NCBI GenBank assembly: GCA_036513075.1
Contig: DATBZS010000076.1
Location: 1-64,000 of the forward strand
Direction of reading: 5' to 3'
DNA: 64,000 bases
Origin: Bog-756 sp036513075
GTDB lineage: Bacteria > Actinomycetota > Acidimicrobiia > Acidimicrobiales > RAAP-2
This document shows, piece after piece, positions 8,519-17,180 of the stretch. Both the position numbers and the translations under genes were made by a program. How positions within the stretch are numbered: the first letter of the stretch is position 1; every line of letters begins with the position of its first letter. The notes beneath the pieces are model-generated. The model made no database searches and was not told the DNA's origin. It saw only the letters and a program-made list of their open reading frames with translations.

Positions 8519-9734
8519 CGGCCGCGGATACCGCCGACGGGGTCTGACCCAGGGTGGCCAGGTAGCCGGCGTGGTTCCGGCGGAACTCCTCGACCGAGTC
8601 GCCACCGAACTTCCGCAACGACTCGCCCGCCAGCACCAGGGCCGTCATCGTCTCGGCGACCACACCCATGGCCGGAACCGCGGTCACGTCAGTGCGCTCC
8701 TTGAACGACACCGTGGACTCCTTGGTGACCACGTCGACGGTGCCGAGGGTCGGGCGGTTGAGGGTGGCCAATGGCTTCATCGACAGGCGGGCCACGATCG
8801 GGGCGCCGGTGCTCATGCCGCCCTCGATGCCGCCCGCCCGGTGCGTGTCGCGCACATAGCCCCCACTCCGATCAGCCGATGCGTCGGGATCGTTGGCCGA
8901 GCCGGGATCGGCCATGCGGATGGCATCGTGGGCCTCGGAACCCAACATGCCCGCCACCTCGGCACCCTCGCCGATCTCGACCGCCTTGATGGCCTGGATG
9001 CTCATAAGCGCCTGGGCCAACAATGCGTCGAGGCGCCGGTCCCAGTGGACGTGGCTGCCGAGACCGACGGGCACGCCATAGGCGATCACCTCGGCCACAC
9101 CACCGAGCGAGTCGCCGGCCTTGGCCGCCGCCTTGATGGCCGCCACCATCCGCTTCTCGGCCTTCTGGTCGATGCAGCGCACCTGGGACTCGTCGATCCG
9201 GGGCAGGTCCTCCATCCGGGGAAGCGACTCCAGTTGGGCCTTGGCCTTCCCCATCTGGACGATGTGGCTGAGTACGTCGACACCGATCTGGGCGAGCAGG
9301 AGGCGGGCAACCGTTCCGGCGGCCACCCGGGCGGCGGTCTCGCGGGCCGAGGCACGCTCCAGTACGTCGCGGGCGTCATCGAGACCGTACTTGAGCATCC
9401 CGGCCAAGTCGGCGTGTCCGGGACGGGGCTGGGTGAGCACCTTGGAGGGCAGGCCGGGAGCAGGGGACATCTCCTCCTCCCACTTCGGCCACTCGGTGTT
9501 GGCGATCTCGATGGCGATGGGCGAGCCGAGGGTGCGGCCGTGGCGGATGCCCCCGACCAGGCTGACCTCGTCGACCTCGAAGCGCATACGGGGGCCGCGT
9601 CCGAAGCCCAGCCGACGACGTGACAGCCCGCGCTGGATGTCCTCGGCGGTGACCAGCAGACCGGCCGGCACGCCCTCGAGGATCACCACGAGGGCGCGTC
9701 CATGGGACTCTCCGGCGGTCAGGTAGCGCAGCAT
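8511..9734 (-). CDS. aroC: Chorismate synthase
   Basis: AroC makes chorismate from 5-enolpyruvylshikimate 3-phosphate with reduced flavin. The 407-residue protein starts MLRYLTAGESHGRALVVILE, which is family signature 1. Later it shows RASARETAARVAAG and GGIEGGMSTGAPIVAR. It is the first gene of an ordered minus-strand run aroC-aroK-aroB-aroQ-pepQ-efp-nusB. Chorismate from this operon also feeds the menaquinone genes found further right. Confidence 0.96.
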   Translation of the reverse strand: MLRYLTAGESHGRALVVILEGVPAGLLVTAEDIQRGLSRRRLGFGRGPRMRFEVDEVSLVGGIRHGRTLGSPIAIEIANTEWPKWEEEMSPAPGLPSKVLTQPRPGHADLAGMLKYGLDDARDVLERASARETAARVAAGTVARLLLAQIGVDVLSHIVQMGKAKAQLESLPRMEDLPRIDESQVRCIDQKAEKRMVAAIKAAAKAGDSLGGVAEVIAYGVPVGLGSHVHWDRRLDALLAQALMSIQAIKAVEIGEGAEVAGMLGSEAHDAIRMADPGSANDPDASADRSGGYVRDTHRAGGIEGGMSTGAPIVARLSMKPLATLNRPTLGTVDVVTKESTVSFKERTDVTAVPAMGVVAETMTALVLAGESLRKFGGDSVEEFRRNHAGYLATLGQTPSAVSAADG

Positions 9735-9835
9735 CCGAATAAATCTACTCGGGGCCGGCCTGGGTCCCGGTGGCCCGAGGTCGACAGGGACCGGCACATG
9801 ACGAGGCGATCGACATCACCTCGGGGACCATCGGT

Positions 9836-10699
9836 TCAGGACCCGGTGTGGAAGAGGTGCTGGCCGATCGTCCCGCCCCACAGGATGGCGATGGTCGCCC
9901 CGGCGCACAGTGCCGGGGCGAAGGGGATCCGGGTCTTGCGGCCGGCGGACGAACCGACCATCAGTACCAGGCCGAACAGCAGGCCGAACACGAAGCCGAC
10001 GAGGAAGGCCAGGTAGACGTGGACCGGGCCGAGATAGCCGAGCGTCAACCCGATGACACCGGCCAGGCGGACGTCGCCGAAGCCCATGCCCTTCGGCACC
10101 AGGAACCAGATGAGGAAGAACACGGCGAAGGCCACCGCACCCCAGACGGCCGCGGTCTCCAGGTCGGTCCAGGTGTGGTTGACGGCGGACACGACCACCA
10201 GCAGTGGGGCGATGAGGGCCAGCGCACCGTAGATGAGGGTGCGGGGCACCAGCCGGTGGCTGAGGTCGGTGACCGATACCGCTACCGCGAGGGCCACGAA
10301 CACCAGGTAAGGGGTAACGAGCACGTGGGGGCCGAAATGGTGGGCAACCGCCGCCCACATCGCCCCGGTGACCAGTGCCGCGCCCACGGTGCGTCCCGGC
10401 GAGCGGCCGGACGGCAGGAGGTGGCGCGCGGTCGGAACGGCTTCGGGCACGTCTTGAGGCACGGGCTCGGGCGCGAGTTCGGGGACGGCCACCGGCGCGC
10501 CCGGGGCCGTCGAGGCATCGGTGCCCACGGTCGCAGCCGTCGCGTCGGCCGCCCGGTCCGCCCGTCGGGCCGCCCGTTCGGCCCGGTGGCGCTCCTCGAT
10601 CGCCCGGCTCCGTTCGGCGAGCTGTTGGGCCACCGGGTCGAGGACTCCGCCCACGGCAGCACCGACCACGCCGGCGGCTGCGACGAAGAGGGTGTCCAC
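9836..10699 (-). CDS. Prepilin-type leader peptidase (A24) without methylase domain
   Basis: This is a membrane aspartyl protease that trims type IV pilin-like signal peptides. The 287-residue protein has an N-terminal membrane segment and a charged stretch (ERSRAIEERHRAERAARR). It then has a Pro/Ala-rich linker, followed by about six membrane helices. The two active-site aspartates lie in VSVTDLSHRLVPRTL and in GMGFGDVRLAGV (the GxGD motif). The cysteine-bearing N-terminal methyltransferase domain of full-length PilD is absent. The GTG at 10699 keeps the gene clear of the divergent hydrolase; the start is uncertain. No pilin genes are near. Confidence 0.8.
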   Translation of the reverse strand: MDTLFVAAAGVVGAAVGGVLDPVAQQLAERSRAIEERHRAERAARRADRAADATAATVGTDASTAPGAPVAVPELAPEPVPQDVPEAVPTARHLLPSGRSPGRTVGAALVTGAMWAAVAHHFGPHVLVTPYLVFVALAVAVSVTDLSHRLVPRTLIYGALALIAPLLVVVSAVNHTWTDLETAAVWGAVAFAVFFLIWFLVPKGMGFGDVRLAGVIGLTLGYLGPVHVYLAFLVGFVFGLLFGLVLMVGSSAGRKTRIPFAPALCAGATIAILWGGTIGQHLFHTGS

Positions 10700-10751
10700 C
10701 AACCGCAACGTACTGGACGCACGCCTGCTGACCGGGCATCGTGGCAGGCCT

Positions 10752-11477
10752 ATGGAGACCCGCACACTGACATTGGAGACCCCCGACGGCGCCATGCCGG
10801 TCTACGAGGTGGTGCCCGACGGACCGGCCCGGGGCGCGGTGGTCGTCGTGCAGGAGGCCTTCGGGGTGAACGACCACATCGCCGGCGTCACGGAGAGGTT
10901 CGCGGCCGCCGGCTACCACGCGGTGGCCCCGCACTTGTTCCACCGCACGGGCTCCCCCGCCTACGGCTACGAGGACTTCTCCGTGGTCATGCCCCACATC
11001 ATGGCGCTGACGGACGACGGCATCCTGTCCGATGTACGAGCCGCGCTCGACCTGCTGCGGGCGGCCGGCTGGGCGGACCACCAGATCGGCATCGTCGGCT
11101 TCTGCATGGGTGGCCGGGTCACCTTCCTGGTGGCCGGGCACGAGGATCTGGGAGCAGCCGTCGGCTTCTACGGGGGCGGCGTGGTGATCGGGCGCAGCGA
11201 GTCCATGCCGGCGCTCCTCGATCTGATCCCGGGTATGCGCACACCGTGGCTCGGCCTGTTCGGCGACGCCGACGCGTCGATCCCGGTCGATGACGTCGAG
11301 CGCCTACGCGATGAACTCAACTCGAAGGCCGATATCGACACCGCCATCGTCCGCTACCCCGCTGCCGGACACGGTTTCCACTGCGACGTCCGTGACTCCT
11401 ACGACGAAGCGGCGGCCACCGACGCCTGGCGCCGCACGCTGGGATGGTTGGACGTGCACCTGGCCCCGGCCGGCTGA
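10752..11477 (+). CDS. Dienelactone hydrolase family protein
   Basis: This is an alpha/beta hydrolase of 241 residues. The cysteine nucleophile sits in GFCMGGRVTFL (near residue 118), the acid in FGDADASIPVDDV and the histidine in AGHGFHCD, giving the Cys-Asp-His triad of dienelactone hydrolases. The natural substrate is unknown and many such proteins are general ester or lactone hydrolases. It stands alone, divergent from the prepilin peptidase gene and convergent with the acetyltransferase gene. Confidence 0.86.
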   Translation: METRTLTLETPDGAMPVYEVVPDGPARGAVVVVQEAFGVNDHIAGVTERFAAAGYHAVAPHLFHRTGSPAYGYEDFSVVMPHIMALTDDGILSDVRAALDLLRAAGWADHQIGIVGFCMGGRVTFLVAGHEDLGAAVGFYGGGVVIGRSESMPALLDLIPGMRTPWLGLFGDADASIPVDDVERLRDELNSKADIDTAIVRYPAAGHGFHCDVRDSYDEAAATDAWRRTLGWLDVHLAPAG

Positions 11478-11499
11478 ATTACCGAAGTCGGGGCCGGAC

Positions 11500-11949
11500 C
11501 TACAGCGAGCGGCCCATCCGCAGTCCCGGTCCGAACTCGGAGAGCACCGTAGCCTCGACCACGAATCCGACCGCCTCGTAGAAGGCCCGGGCCTGCGGGT
11601 TGCCGTCGACCCCGATCCGTTCCACCCCGGCAGCCCGTGCATGGTCCACCACGTCGTCGAGCAGCGACCGGGCGATGCCCCGCCGCATGCGTGCGGGGTC
11701 GACGAACAGGTCGACCAGCTCGAGCGCGTCGCCGGCCCGCGTGGTGGTGACGAAGCCGACGATTGTGCCGGTCCGGTCGTCAGTGGCCACCCGGCAGCGG
11801 GACGTGGGGTCATCGGACGGTGTGAACACCAGGGCGATGGGATGTGCCTCCAGCGCCACGCGATCGCCGGGGTTGGACAGCGAGGCCCGCTCGAACACCG
11901 ACTGCAGCCCGGTCCGGTCGCCGGAGGCGGCGTCACGGATCATCGGCAC
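11500..11949 (-). CDS. GNAT family N-acetyltransferase
   Basis: This acetyl-CoA-dependent transferase has 149 residues. The acetyl-CoA loop (motif A) is seen as VDLFVDPARMRRGIARSLLD, and the C-terminal motif B as ARAFYEAVGFVVEAT. The substrate is unknown. The start is either the GTG at 11949 or the ATG at 11943. A 13-base tandem duplication covers this very region, so the start codon context has been copied and the assignment is unsure. Confidence 0.83.
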   Translation of the reverse strand: MPMIRDAASGDRTGLQSVFERASLSNPGDRVALEAHPIALVFTPSDDPTSRCRVATDDRTGTIVGFVTTTRAGDALELVDLFVDPARMRRGIARSLLDDVVDHARAAGVERIGVDGNPQARAFYEAVGFVVEATVLSEFGPGLRMGRSL

Positions 11950-11963
11950 GGATCATCGGCACG
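11938..11963. repeat. 13-base tandem duplication at the acetyltransferase start
   Basis: The unit ggatcatcggcac occurs twice in a row and is followed by a partial third copy (ggatc). On the coding strand each copy carries both a GTG and an ATG triplet. The duplication may be a slippage product and leaves the true start of the gene unclear. Confidence 0.75.
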
Positions 11964-12047
11964 GATCGTCGCCACGCACCATGACCACGGTCCCACCATT
12001 ACGGACGGCTACGTCGACCGGGGCCGAAGTCCGGCACCGACAGCGGC

Positions 12048-12704
12048 TCAGCTGGAGGCCGGCTCGTAGTACGGGTTCGTGCCATCCGCGTGGTCGGTGA
12101 CATCGACGACGTTGCCGATTTCCGGGATGGCCTCACGCAGGATGACCTCGATGCCTTGGGACAGCGTGGCCTTGGCCATGCCACAGCCCTGGCATCCGCC
12201 GCTGAGCCGGAGATACACCGAATGTTCCTCGACGGCCACCAGGTCGGCCCGGCCACCGTGGGAGGCGATGCTCGGGTTCACCTGCTGCTCGAGGACATTC
12301 ACGACGCGCTGGGCGAACGGATCGGACAGGTCGACGTCGGGAATCGATCCGAGGCCGGCCAGGGTCGGAGCCGGCGGGGTATTCGGATTGACGATGACAA
12401 GGCCACCTTCGCCCGAAGGATCGGTGACGAAGTCGAGCGAGGCGCCCTGCAGTCGACCCACGCTGGACGAGGGGACCACCACGGGGAGGACCTCGTCGGG
12501 CTGGACCACGTCGCCGTTCCCGGCGTCGGCCAGGGCCTGGAAGTACATGTCGTAGGTGTAGGCGCCGTCGGCATCGCCGCTGACTTCGAGCCACAGTGCC
12601 AAGGACTCCGACTCGGACTCGTTGGCCAGGACCTCGAGCACGGTGGCGCGTGCCTCAGGGGTGACGGTCAGTACGGGGGCGATGTCCTCACGGTCTTCAT
12701 CCAT
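12048..12704 (-). CDS. NfuA-like iron-sulfur carrier protein
   Basis: This is a probable Fe-S cluster carrier. The 218-residue protein has an N-terminal domain resembling A-type scaffolds but without their cysteines (TPEARATVLEVLANES onward). Its C-terminal NifU/Nfu domain carries the CxxC cluster motif in GGCQGCGMAKATL near residue 185. This order matches NfuA. The start at 12704 is preferred because TATGAT lies 7 bases upstream of the ATG, the pattern of a leaderless promoter. Further ATGs at 12713 and 12716 are alternatives. It is divergent from a cysteine-rich gene. Confidence 0.86.
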   Translation of the reverse strand: MDEDREDIAPVLTVTPEARATVLEVLANESESESLALWLEVSGDADGAYTYDMYFQALADAGNGDVVQPDEVLPVVVPSSSVGRLQGASLDFVTDPSGEGGLVIVNPNTPPAPTLAGLGSIPDVDLSDPFAQRVVNVLEQQVNPSIASHGGRADLVAVEEHSVYLRLSGGCQGCGMAKATLSQGIEVILREAIPEIGNVVDVTDHADGTNPYYEPASS

Positions 12705-12722
12705 GCCTGCCATCATAAGGGC

Positions 12723-13472
12723 GTGTCCCCCTCCCACAAGCACGTGCCCGATGACGCCCACGAATGGGTCAGCTTCGACGATCCCGGCGAGGAGCGGACC
12801 TGGCTATTCGACGTGACCTTCCTGGTCAGCGGGTGGACCTGCATCTTCGGCAACGGCTGCCAAGGCGTGCTGACCGGTCCCGCACCCGAGCTGGTCCAGG
12901 GATGCTGCTCCTATGGCGCCCACTTCACCGGCAAAGAAGACGCCGACAAGGTGGCCGCCGTGGCCAAGACACTCGGTCCGGATGTCTGGCAGTTCCATGC
13001 CAAGGGGCGCAAGGGTGTGGTCAAGAAACTCGCCGACGGCGACCTCGGCACAAAGTTGGTCGACGGCGCCTGCATCTTCCTCAACCGCCCGGGATTCCCG
13101 GCCGGACCTGGATGTGCACTGCACATCGAGGCTGAGGCCCGCGGCGTCAGCCACGTCGAACTCAAGCCCGAGGTCTGCTGGCAACTTCCCCTGCGCCGCG
13201 AGGACGAAACGGCGCCCGACGGTCGGGTCACCTCGGTTGTCCGCCAGTGGGACCGGCGGCACTGGGGTGACGGCGGAGCGGAGTTCCACTGGTGGTGCAC
13301 CGAGGACCCGGCGGCCTTCGGTGGGCACGACCCCGTCTACAAGACCATGCGCACCGAGCTCGAGACGATGGCCGGTAAGAAGGTCTACAAGCGACTGGTG
13401 GCCTATCTCGACGAGCGGACCGCCCCCGGGGCGACGGTGACCCTGCTGGCCCACCCGACCGTGCGCCACTGA
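12723..13472 (+). CDS. Cysteine-rich conserved protein, possibly metal-cluster binding (DUF3109/YkgJ-like)
   Basis: This is a 249-residue soluble protein of unknown function starting at GTG. Cysteines are grouped in TCIFGNGCQGV, in QGCCSYGAHF, in DGACIFLNR and in GPGCALH, with a further one in PEVCWQLP and WWCTED. The CC-x-x-G arrangement recalls the Fe-S or zinc-binding YkgJ/DUF3109 proteins, but the match is by eye only. It sits head-to-head with the NfuA-like gene, which would fit an Fe-S protein. Confidence 0.72.
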   Translation: MSPSHKHVPDDAHEWVSFDDPGEERTWLFDVTFLVSGWTCIFGNGCQGVLTGPAPELVQGCCSYGAHFTGKEDADKVAAVAKTLGPDVWQFHAKGRKGVVKKLADGDLGTKLVDGACIFLNRPGFPAGPGCALHIEAEARGVSHVELKPEVCWQLPLRREDETAPDGRVTSVVRQWDRRHWGDGGAEFHWWCTEDPAAFGGHDPVYKTMRTELETMAGKKVYKRLVAYLDERTAPGATVTLLAHPTVRH

Positions 13473-13516
13473 TCCGGGCCGCACCCAAGGACCGGGTCGG
13501 TTGCCCGTTCTGGCGG

Positions 13517-13726
13517 CTACTCGGTCAGTGGGTCGTACTCGTCACTCGTGGTGGCGGGTGGCGTGGTACCCAGGATCTCGTCGTAGTCATCTTCGGTGGC
13601 CAGGCACCACGACGCGTGCTTGTCGTCGGGCTCCGCTCCGCACTCCGGACAGCTCCGGTTGGCCGTGGCTACCGACCGCTTCAGGCTCCGCGCTTCTTCG
13701 AAGCGGCGATGGCGTCCCTTCTTCAC
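13517..13726 (-). CDS. Small zinc-ribbon-like protein
   Basis: The protein is 69 residues. It has a basic N-terminus (KKGRHRRFEEARSLKR), then CPECG and a downstream Cys in HASWC, and an acidic tail. The CxxC-x10-C pattern suggests an incomplete or dimeric zinc ribbon. The GTG at 13726 is chosen because AAGGAG lies 9 bases upstream; the longer reading frame upstream looks non-coding. The function is unknown. Confidence 0.6.
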   Translation of the reverse strand: MKKGRHRRFEEARSLKRSVATANRSCPECGAEPDDKHASWCLATEDDYDEILGTTPPATTSDEYDPLTE

Positions 13727-13876
13727 GAGACCAACTCCTTGCCCCACCTGGGGTGGACTGTTCCCTGCGCACGACGCGCCCGGGTCACCACCTAAGAACG
13801 ATGCACCCAGTGTAGTGCGACCTCCGCCCAGTCGTGGCACCACGGGCTCGCTCCGGGGGGCCGCTACAGTCGGATC

Positions 13877-14113
13877 GTGGCCGACGATTTCGATCCCCAG
13901 GAGATGGTGGCGCGGTTCCGCACCCGGGCCGAAGCCGTGCGCAACCGCGGTCTCCCACCCATCGAAGGGTCGGACCGCCAGCGCTTCATCGAGCAGGCCC
14001 AGATCGACTTCATGGACTACGCCATGCTGGGCGACGCCGAGGCCTCCATCGAGGACGGCGTCCTCACCTTTCGGATCGATCTGCGACCGTCCGAAGGGTC
14101 GTCGAACGACTGA
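13877..14113 (+). CDS. Small hypothetical protein
   Basis: This is a 78-residue protein with no recognised domain. It begins VADDFDPQEMVARFRTRAEA, is rich in acidic residues and Arg, and lacks a signal peptide. A TACAGT hexamer ends exactly six bases before the GTG, so the transcript is probably leaderless. That supports the gene being real despite its size. It is followed by a convergent flavin reductase-like gene. Confidence 0.6.
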   Translation: MADDFDPQEMVARFRTRAEAVRNRGLPPIEGSDRQRFIEQAQIDFMDYAMLGDAEASIEDGVLTFRIDLRPSEGSSND

Positions 14114-14144
14114 CCGACCGGGCCGTCCACATGGCAGCCCACCC

Positions 14145-14732
14145 CTACCCGCCGTACTTCATCCGGGTGTCGGTCATCGACAGGATGACATCGTCCTCAC
14201 CCGGTGAGGCCATTCGGTCGCTCTCCCCGGCGCCCACCACTTCGCCCACCACCAGGACATGGCTGGCCACCGGGGGATCCCCTCCACCGGGCACCAGGTC
14301 GTCCCAGGTGGTGATCGATCGCACCGAGCAGGCCAACCAGGCCACCGACACGGCCAGGCAGGGCAGTCCGCCGGCCACTTCGACCACGGGCTCGCCCTGG
14401 AGGGACGTCGCCACGCCGTGGTCATCGAGCTCGACATCCTGGACCGGCTTGACGAAGTGGCGGACCAGGCCCCGTTCGGACCGGGCCAACAGGCTGACGC
14501 TGAACGACCCGCCCCGCTCGATGAGCTGACGGGTGACCGAGCCGGACTCGACGGCCACCGCCACCAGTTTCGGCGAGGTGGCGACCTGCATGACCCAGTT
14601 GCACGTCATCAGATTCCTGGTGTCTCCGTCCCGGCTCCCCACCACGAACAGCCCGGTGGGCATGGCCCACAACACCCGCCGGCGGAGGCGGTCGAAGTCG
14701 TCGGCGCCACCTTCGGTTCGGTCGCCGCTCAC
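14145..14732 (-). CDS. Flavin reductase-like, FMN-binding split-barrel protein
   Basis: This is a 195-residue member of the flavin reductase/split-barrel family, which reduces or binds FMN. The N-terminal segment RRRVLWAMPTGLFVVGSRDG, the LMTCNWVMQVATSPKLVAVAV strand-turn and the FSVSLLARSERGLVRHF region follow the family pattern. The partner oxygenase, if any, is not visible. The start overlaps the upstream lipoprotein stop by four bases, so it forms a three-gene unit with the lipoprotein and the DUF3151 gene. Confidence 0.83.
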   Translation of the reverse strand: MSGDRTEGGADDFDRLRRRVLWAMPTGLFVVGSRDGDTRNLMTCNWVMQVATSPKLVAVAVESGSVTRQLIERGGSFSVSLLARSERGLVRHFVKPVQDVELDDHGVATSLQGEPVVEVAGGLPCLAVSVAWLACSVRSITTWDDLVPGGGDPPVASHVLVVGEVVGAGESDRMASPGEDDVILSMTDTRMKYGG

Positions 14733-15262
14733 TGGCCGCCGCCGAAGGGATCGCCGCCCCCGGACGGGGGCGCAGTGGTGTCCGTCGTCGGGGTCTGCCC
14801 GGTCACGTCCTCCGCCCGCTGGACGGCGACGGCAAGCAGTGTGACCAACTTGGCCCGCTCGGCGGCCGACCGGGCCAGCAGCTGGTGATTGCCGTTGGCG
14901 CCGTTGAAGCAGTCGTCGCCGGCTGCGGTGGCTTCCTCGTAGGCGGTGTTGAGGGCAAGTGTCAGCTGCTCGTCCGGCGTCGGGAGGTTGCCGATGGCAG
15001 TCTGCGCGTCATTGCTCAACAGATCGCACACCTCCTTGATGGCCGTCGGCGCGTTGTGCTGGGCCAGCGCGAGGGCGACGTTCTTCGAGTCGACCTCGAC
15101 GGTGCCGATGCCGGACCCGCCGCTGCCATCGTTCATCCAGGTCGTCACCTGCTGGGCGGGCGTGCCCGACTGCTCTTGGCCGGCGCAGCCGCCGAGCGCC
15201 ACGGCGAGGCCCAGGGCCCCGAGCAGCAGCGCAGCTGCACCCCGGGGGCGGGGCCGTGCCAT
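14729..15262 (-). CDS. Putative lipoprotein
   Basis: The 177-residue protein has a lipoprotein signal peptide: MARPRPRG, a hydrophobic stretch, then a lipobox ending ALGGC at about residue 26. The mature part is predicted helical with no recognised domain and ends in a Thr/Pro/Gly-rich tail. It overlaps both neighbours by four bases (ATGA and GTGA junctions), so co-translation with DUF3151 and the flavin reductase-like gene is likely. The function is unknown. Confidence 0.78.
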   Translation of the reverse strand: MARPRPRGAAALLLGALGLAVALGGCAGQEQSGTPAQQVTTWMNDGSGGSGIGTVEVDSKNVALALAQHNAPTAIKEVCDLLSNDAQTAIGNLPTPDEQLTLALNTAYEEATAAGDDCFNGANGNHQLLARSAAERAKLVTLLAVAVQRAEDVTGQTPTTDTTAPPSGGGDPFGGGQ

Positions 15263-15735
15263 CAGGCGGGGTAGCCGGTCCAGTCCGGACTCCATGCCGG
15301 GTCGAGCTGGCGCAGGAACTGGGCGCACCGCTCCTCCTCGGTCTGCTCGCCGATGGCACCGGCGGCCGAGCGCAGGCCGTCCAGGCAACGGAGGAACCCG
15401 CGGTTCCCTTCGTGGGTCCACCGGACCAGGCCTGAGCCCTTCCAGCCGGCCCCCCGGAGGGCGTCGAGGCCCCGGTGGTAGCCGACGCGGAAGCAGGCAT
15501 ACGCCTCGACGTCGTCGCGGGCCAACGAGCCGAGAGCGGCCCAGGCGTCGAGCGACTTCGGGACCGAGCGCACCACGTCGGACACCGCGTGGCGACGTCG
15601 CTCGCCCGGTTGGGCGAGGGCATCGGCCAGTGCGGCCCGCACCGACTCGGGCTCGTCGGGCAGGACGGTCTCGGGAAGACCAGTGGTCATCCGGACCGCG
15701 GAGACGTCGGACTGATGGCTACCGGGTGCGGTCAT
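15262..15735 (-). CDS. DUF3151 family protein
   Basis: The 157-residue protein shows the conserved actinobacterial pattern: PETVLPDEPE at the N-terminus, SLDAWAALGSLA, VEAYACFRVGYHRGLDALR, GWKGSGLVRWTHEGNRGFLR, and AIGEQTEEERCAQFLRQLDP. The function is unknown. A TACACT hexamer lies seven bases before the ATG, suggesting a leaderless promoter driving this gene and the two coupled genes behind it. Confidence 0.85.
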   Translation of the reverse strand: MTAPGSHQSDVSAVRMTTGLPETVLPDEPESVRAALADALAQPGERRRHAVSDVVRSVPKSLDAWAALGSLARDDVEAYACFRVGYHRGLDALRGAGWKGSGLVRWTHEGNRGFLRCLDGLRSAAGAIGEQTEEERCAQFLRQLDPAWSPDWTGYPA

Positions 15736-15802
15736 GGGCGTCAGTGTAGGACCCGCCCCGCGGTGCTCCCCCGCGGCCCATCACCAAGGTGCACGGGTCT
15801 GA

Positions 15803-17089
15803 TCAGGCGAAGCGGACGAGGTGGTGGTCCTTTTTGCCCCGACGCAGCACCAGGTAGCGGCCGGCCACCAGGTCGCGGTCGGTCACGCGGCGGTCGACGT
15901 CGTCTTCGCGTCCGTTGTTCACGTAGGCGCCGCCTTGGCTGACCGTTGTCCGGGCCTGGGTCTTGGACTTGACCAGCCCTGTTTCGGCCAGGAGGTCGAC
16001 CAGGAGTTCGCCCGGGCCGTCCAGTCGGCCCGACGACAGGTCGGAGGAGGGCGCGTCGGCGAACACGTCGAGCAGGGTGCGCTCGTCGAGTCCGGACAGG
16101 TCGCCGCCGAACAGGGCGGCAGCGGCCAGCTCGGCCCGCATGGTCTCGTCCTCGCCGTGGACGAGGCTGCACACCTGACGGGCCAGGACCCGGTGGGCCT
16201 CGCGCCGTTCGGGACGCTCGGACGTGGCTGCGTCGAGGGCGAGGATCTCGTCGTGGGCCAGGAAGGTGAAGTAACGGAGATAGTTGCCGACCACAGCGTC
16301 CTCGCTGCGTAGGAAGAACTGGTAGAGCTGATAGGGCGATGTGCGGGCGGCGTCTAACCACACCGCGCCCGATTCGGTCTTGCCGAACTTGGTCCCGTCC
16401 GCCTTGAGCACCAGCGGTGTGGTGAGACCGAACACCTCGGCGTGGCGGACCTTGCGGATCAGCTCGATCCCCATGGTGATGTTGCCCCACTGGTCGCTCC
16501 CACCGATCTGGAGGGTGCAGCCGAAGTCGTCGTACAGCTTCTGGAAGTCGTAGGCCTGCAGCAGCATGTAGCTGAACTCGGTGTACGAGATGCCCTGGTC
16601 GGGGCGGTCCAGGCGGGACCGGACGGAGTCCTTGGCCACCATCTGGTTGACAGTGAAGTGCTTGCCCACATCGCGCAGGAAGGCGAACAACGTCATCGGC
16701 TTCAGCCAGTCGGCGTTATTGACCAGCAGCGCCCCGGTCTGGCCGCCGACCTGGCCGAACTCGACGAACTTGGCCAGCTGGCCGTGGATGCCGGCCAGGT
16801 TGGCCTGGAGCTGCTCCTCGGTCAGCAGGGACCGCTCCTCTGATTTGCCGCCCGGGTCCCCCACGAACCCGGTGCCGCCCCCGGCCACCGCGATCGGCCG
16901 GTGCCCGGCTTGCTGGAGGCGCCGAAGGGTGCACACCTGCAGCAGGTGACCGACGTGGAGGCTGTCGGCCGTCGGGTCGAAGCCCGTATAGCCGGTCATG
17001 GGGTCGCCGTTCAGGCGTGCGCCCAGTTCGGGGTCGGTCATCTGGTGGATCAACCCCCGGAAGCGGAGGTCTTCGACGAAGGCGGCCAT
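15803..17089 (-). CDS. tyrS: Tyrosyl-tRNA synthetase
   Basis: This class I aminoacyl-tRNA synthetase charges tRNA-Tyr. The 428-residue protein has the HIGH-like motif in GFDPTADSLHVGHLLQ near residue 34 and the KMSKS-like loop KFGKTESGAVW near residue 232. The tyrosine pocket is in SYTEFSYMLLQAYDF. A C-terminal S4-like RNA-binding domain ends in RYLVLRRGKKDHHLVRFA. The ATG at 17089 (MAAFVEDLRFRG) fits homologues; upstream in-frame sequence looks unrelated. Confidence 0.96.
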   Translation of the reverse strand: MAAFVEDLRFRGLIHQMTDPELGARLNGDPMTGYTGFDPTADSLHVGHLLQVCTLRRLQQAGHRPIAVAGGGTGFVGDPGGKSEERSLLTEEQLQANLAGIHGQLAKFVEFGQVGGQTGALLVNNADWLKPMTLFAFLRDVGKHFTVNQMVAKDSVRSRLDRPDQGISYTEFSYMLLQAYDFQKLYDDFGCTLQIGGSDQWGNITMGIELIRKVRHAEVFGLTTPLVLKADGTKFGKTESGAVWLDAARTSPYQLYQFFLRSEDAVVGNYLRYFTFLAHDEILALDAATSERPERREAHRVLARQVCSLVHGEDETMRAELAAAALFGGDLSGLDERTLLDVFADAPSSDLSSGRLDGPGELLVDLLAETGLVKSKTQARTTVSQGGAYVNNGREDDVDRRVTDRDLVAGRYLVLRRGKKDHHLVRFA

Positions 17090-17180
17090 GCCACAGCCTG
17101 CCATGCCGGTGGCCGGGGACCGGACGCTACGATCGCCGTGCCGGCCCGACCACCGGGGCCCCGACCGGAGGGCATGGACC

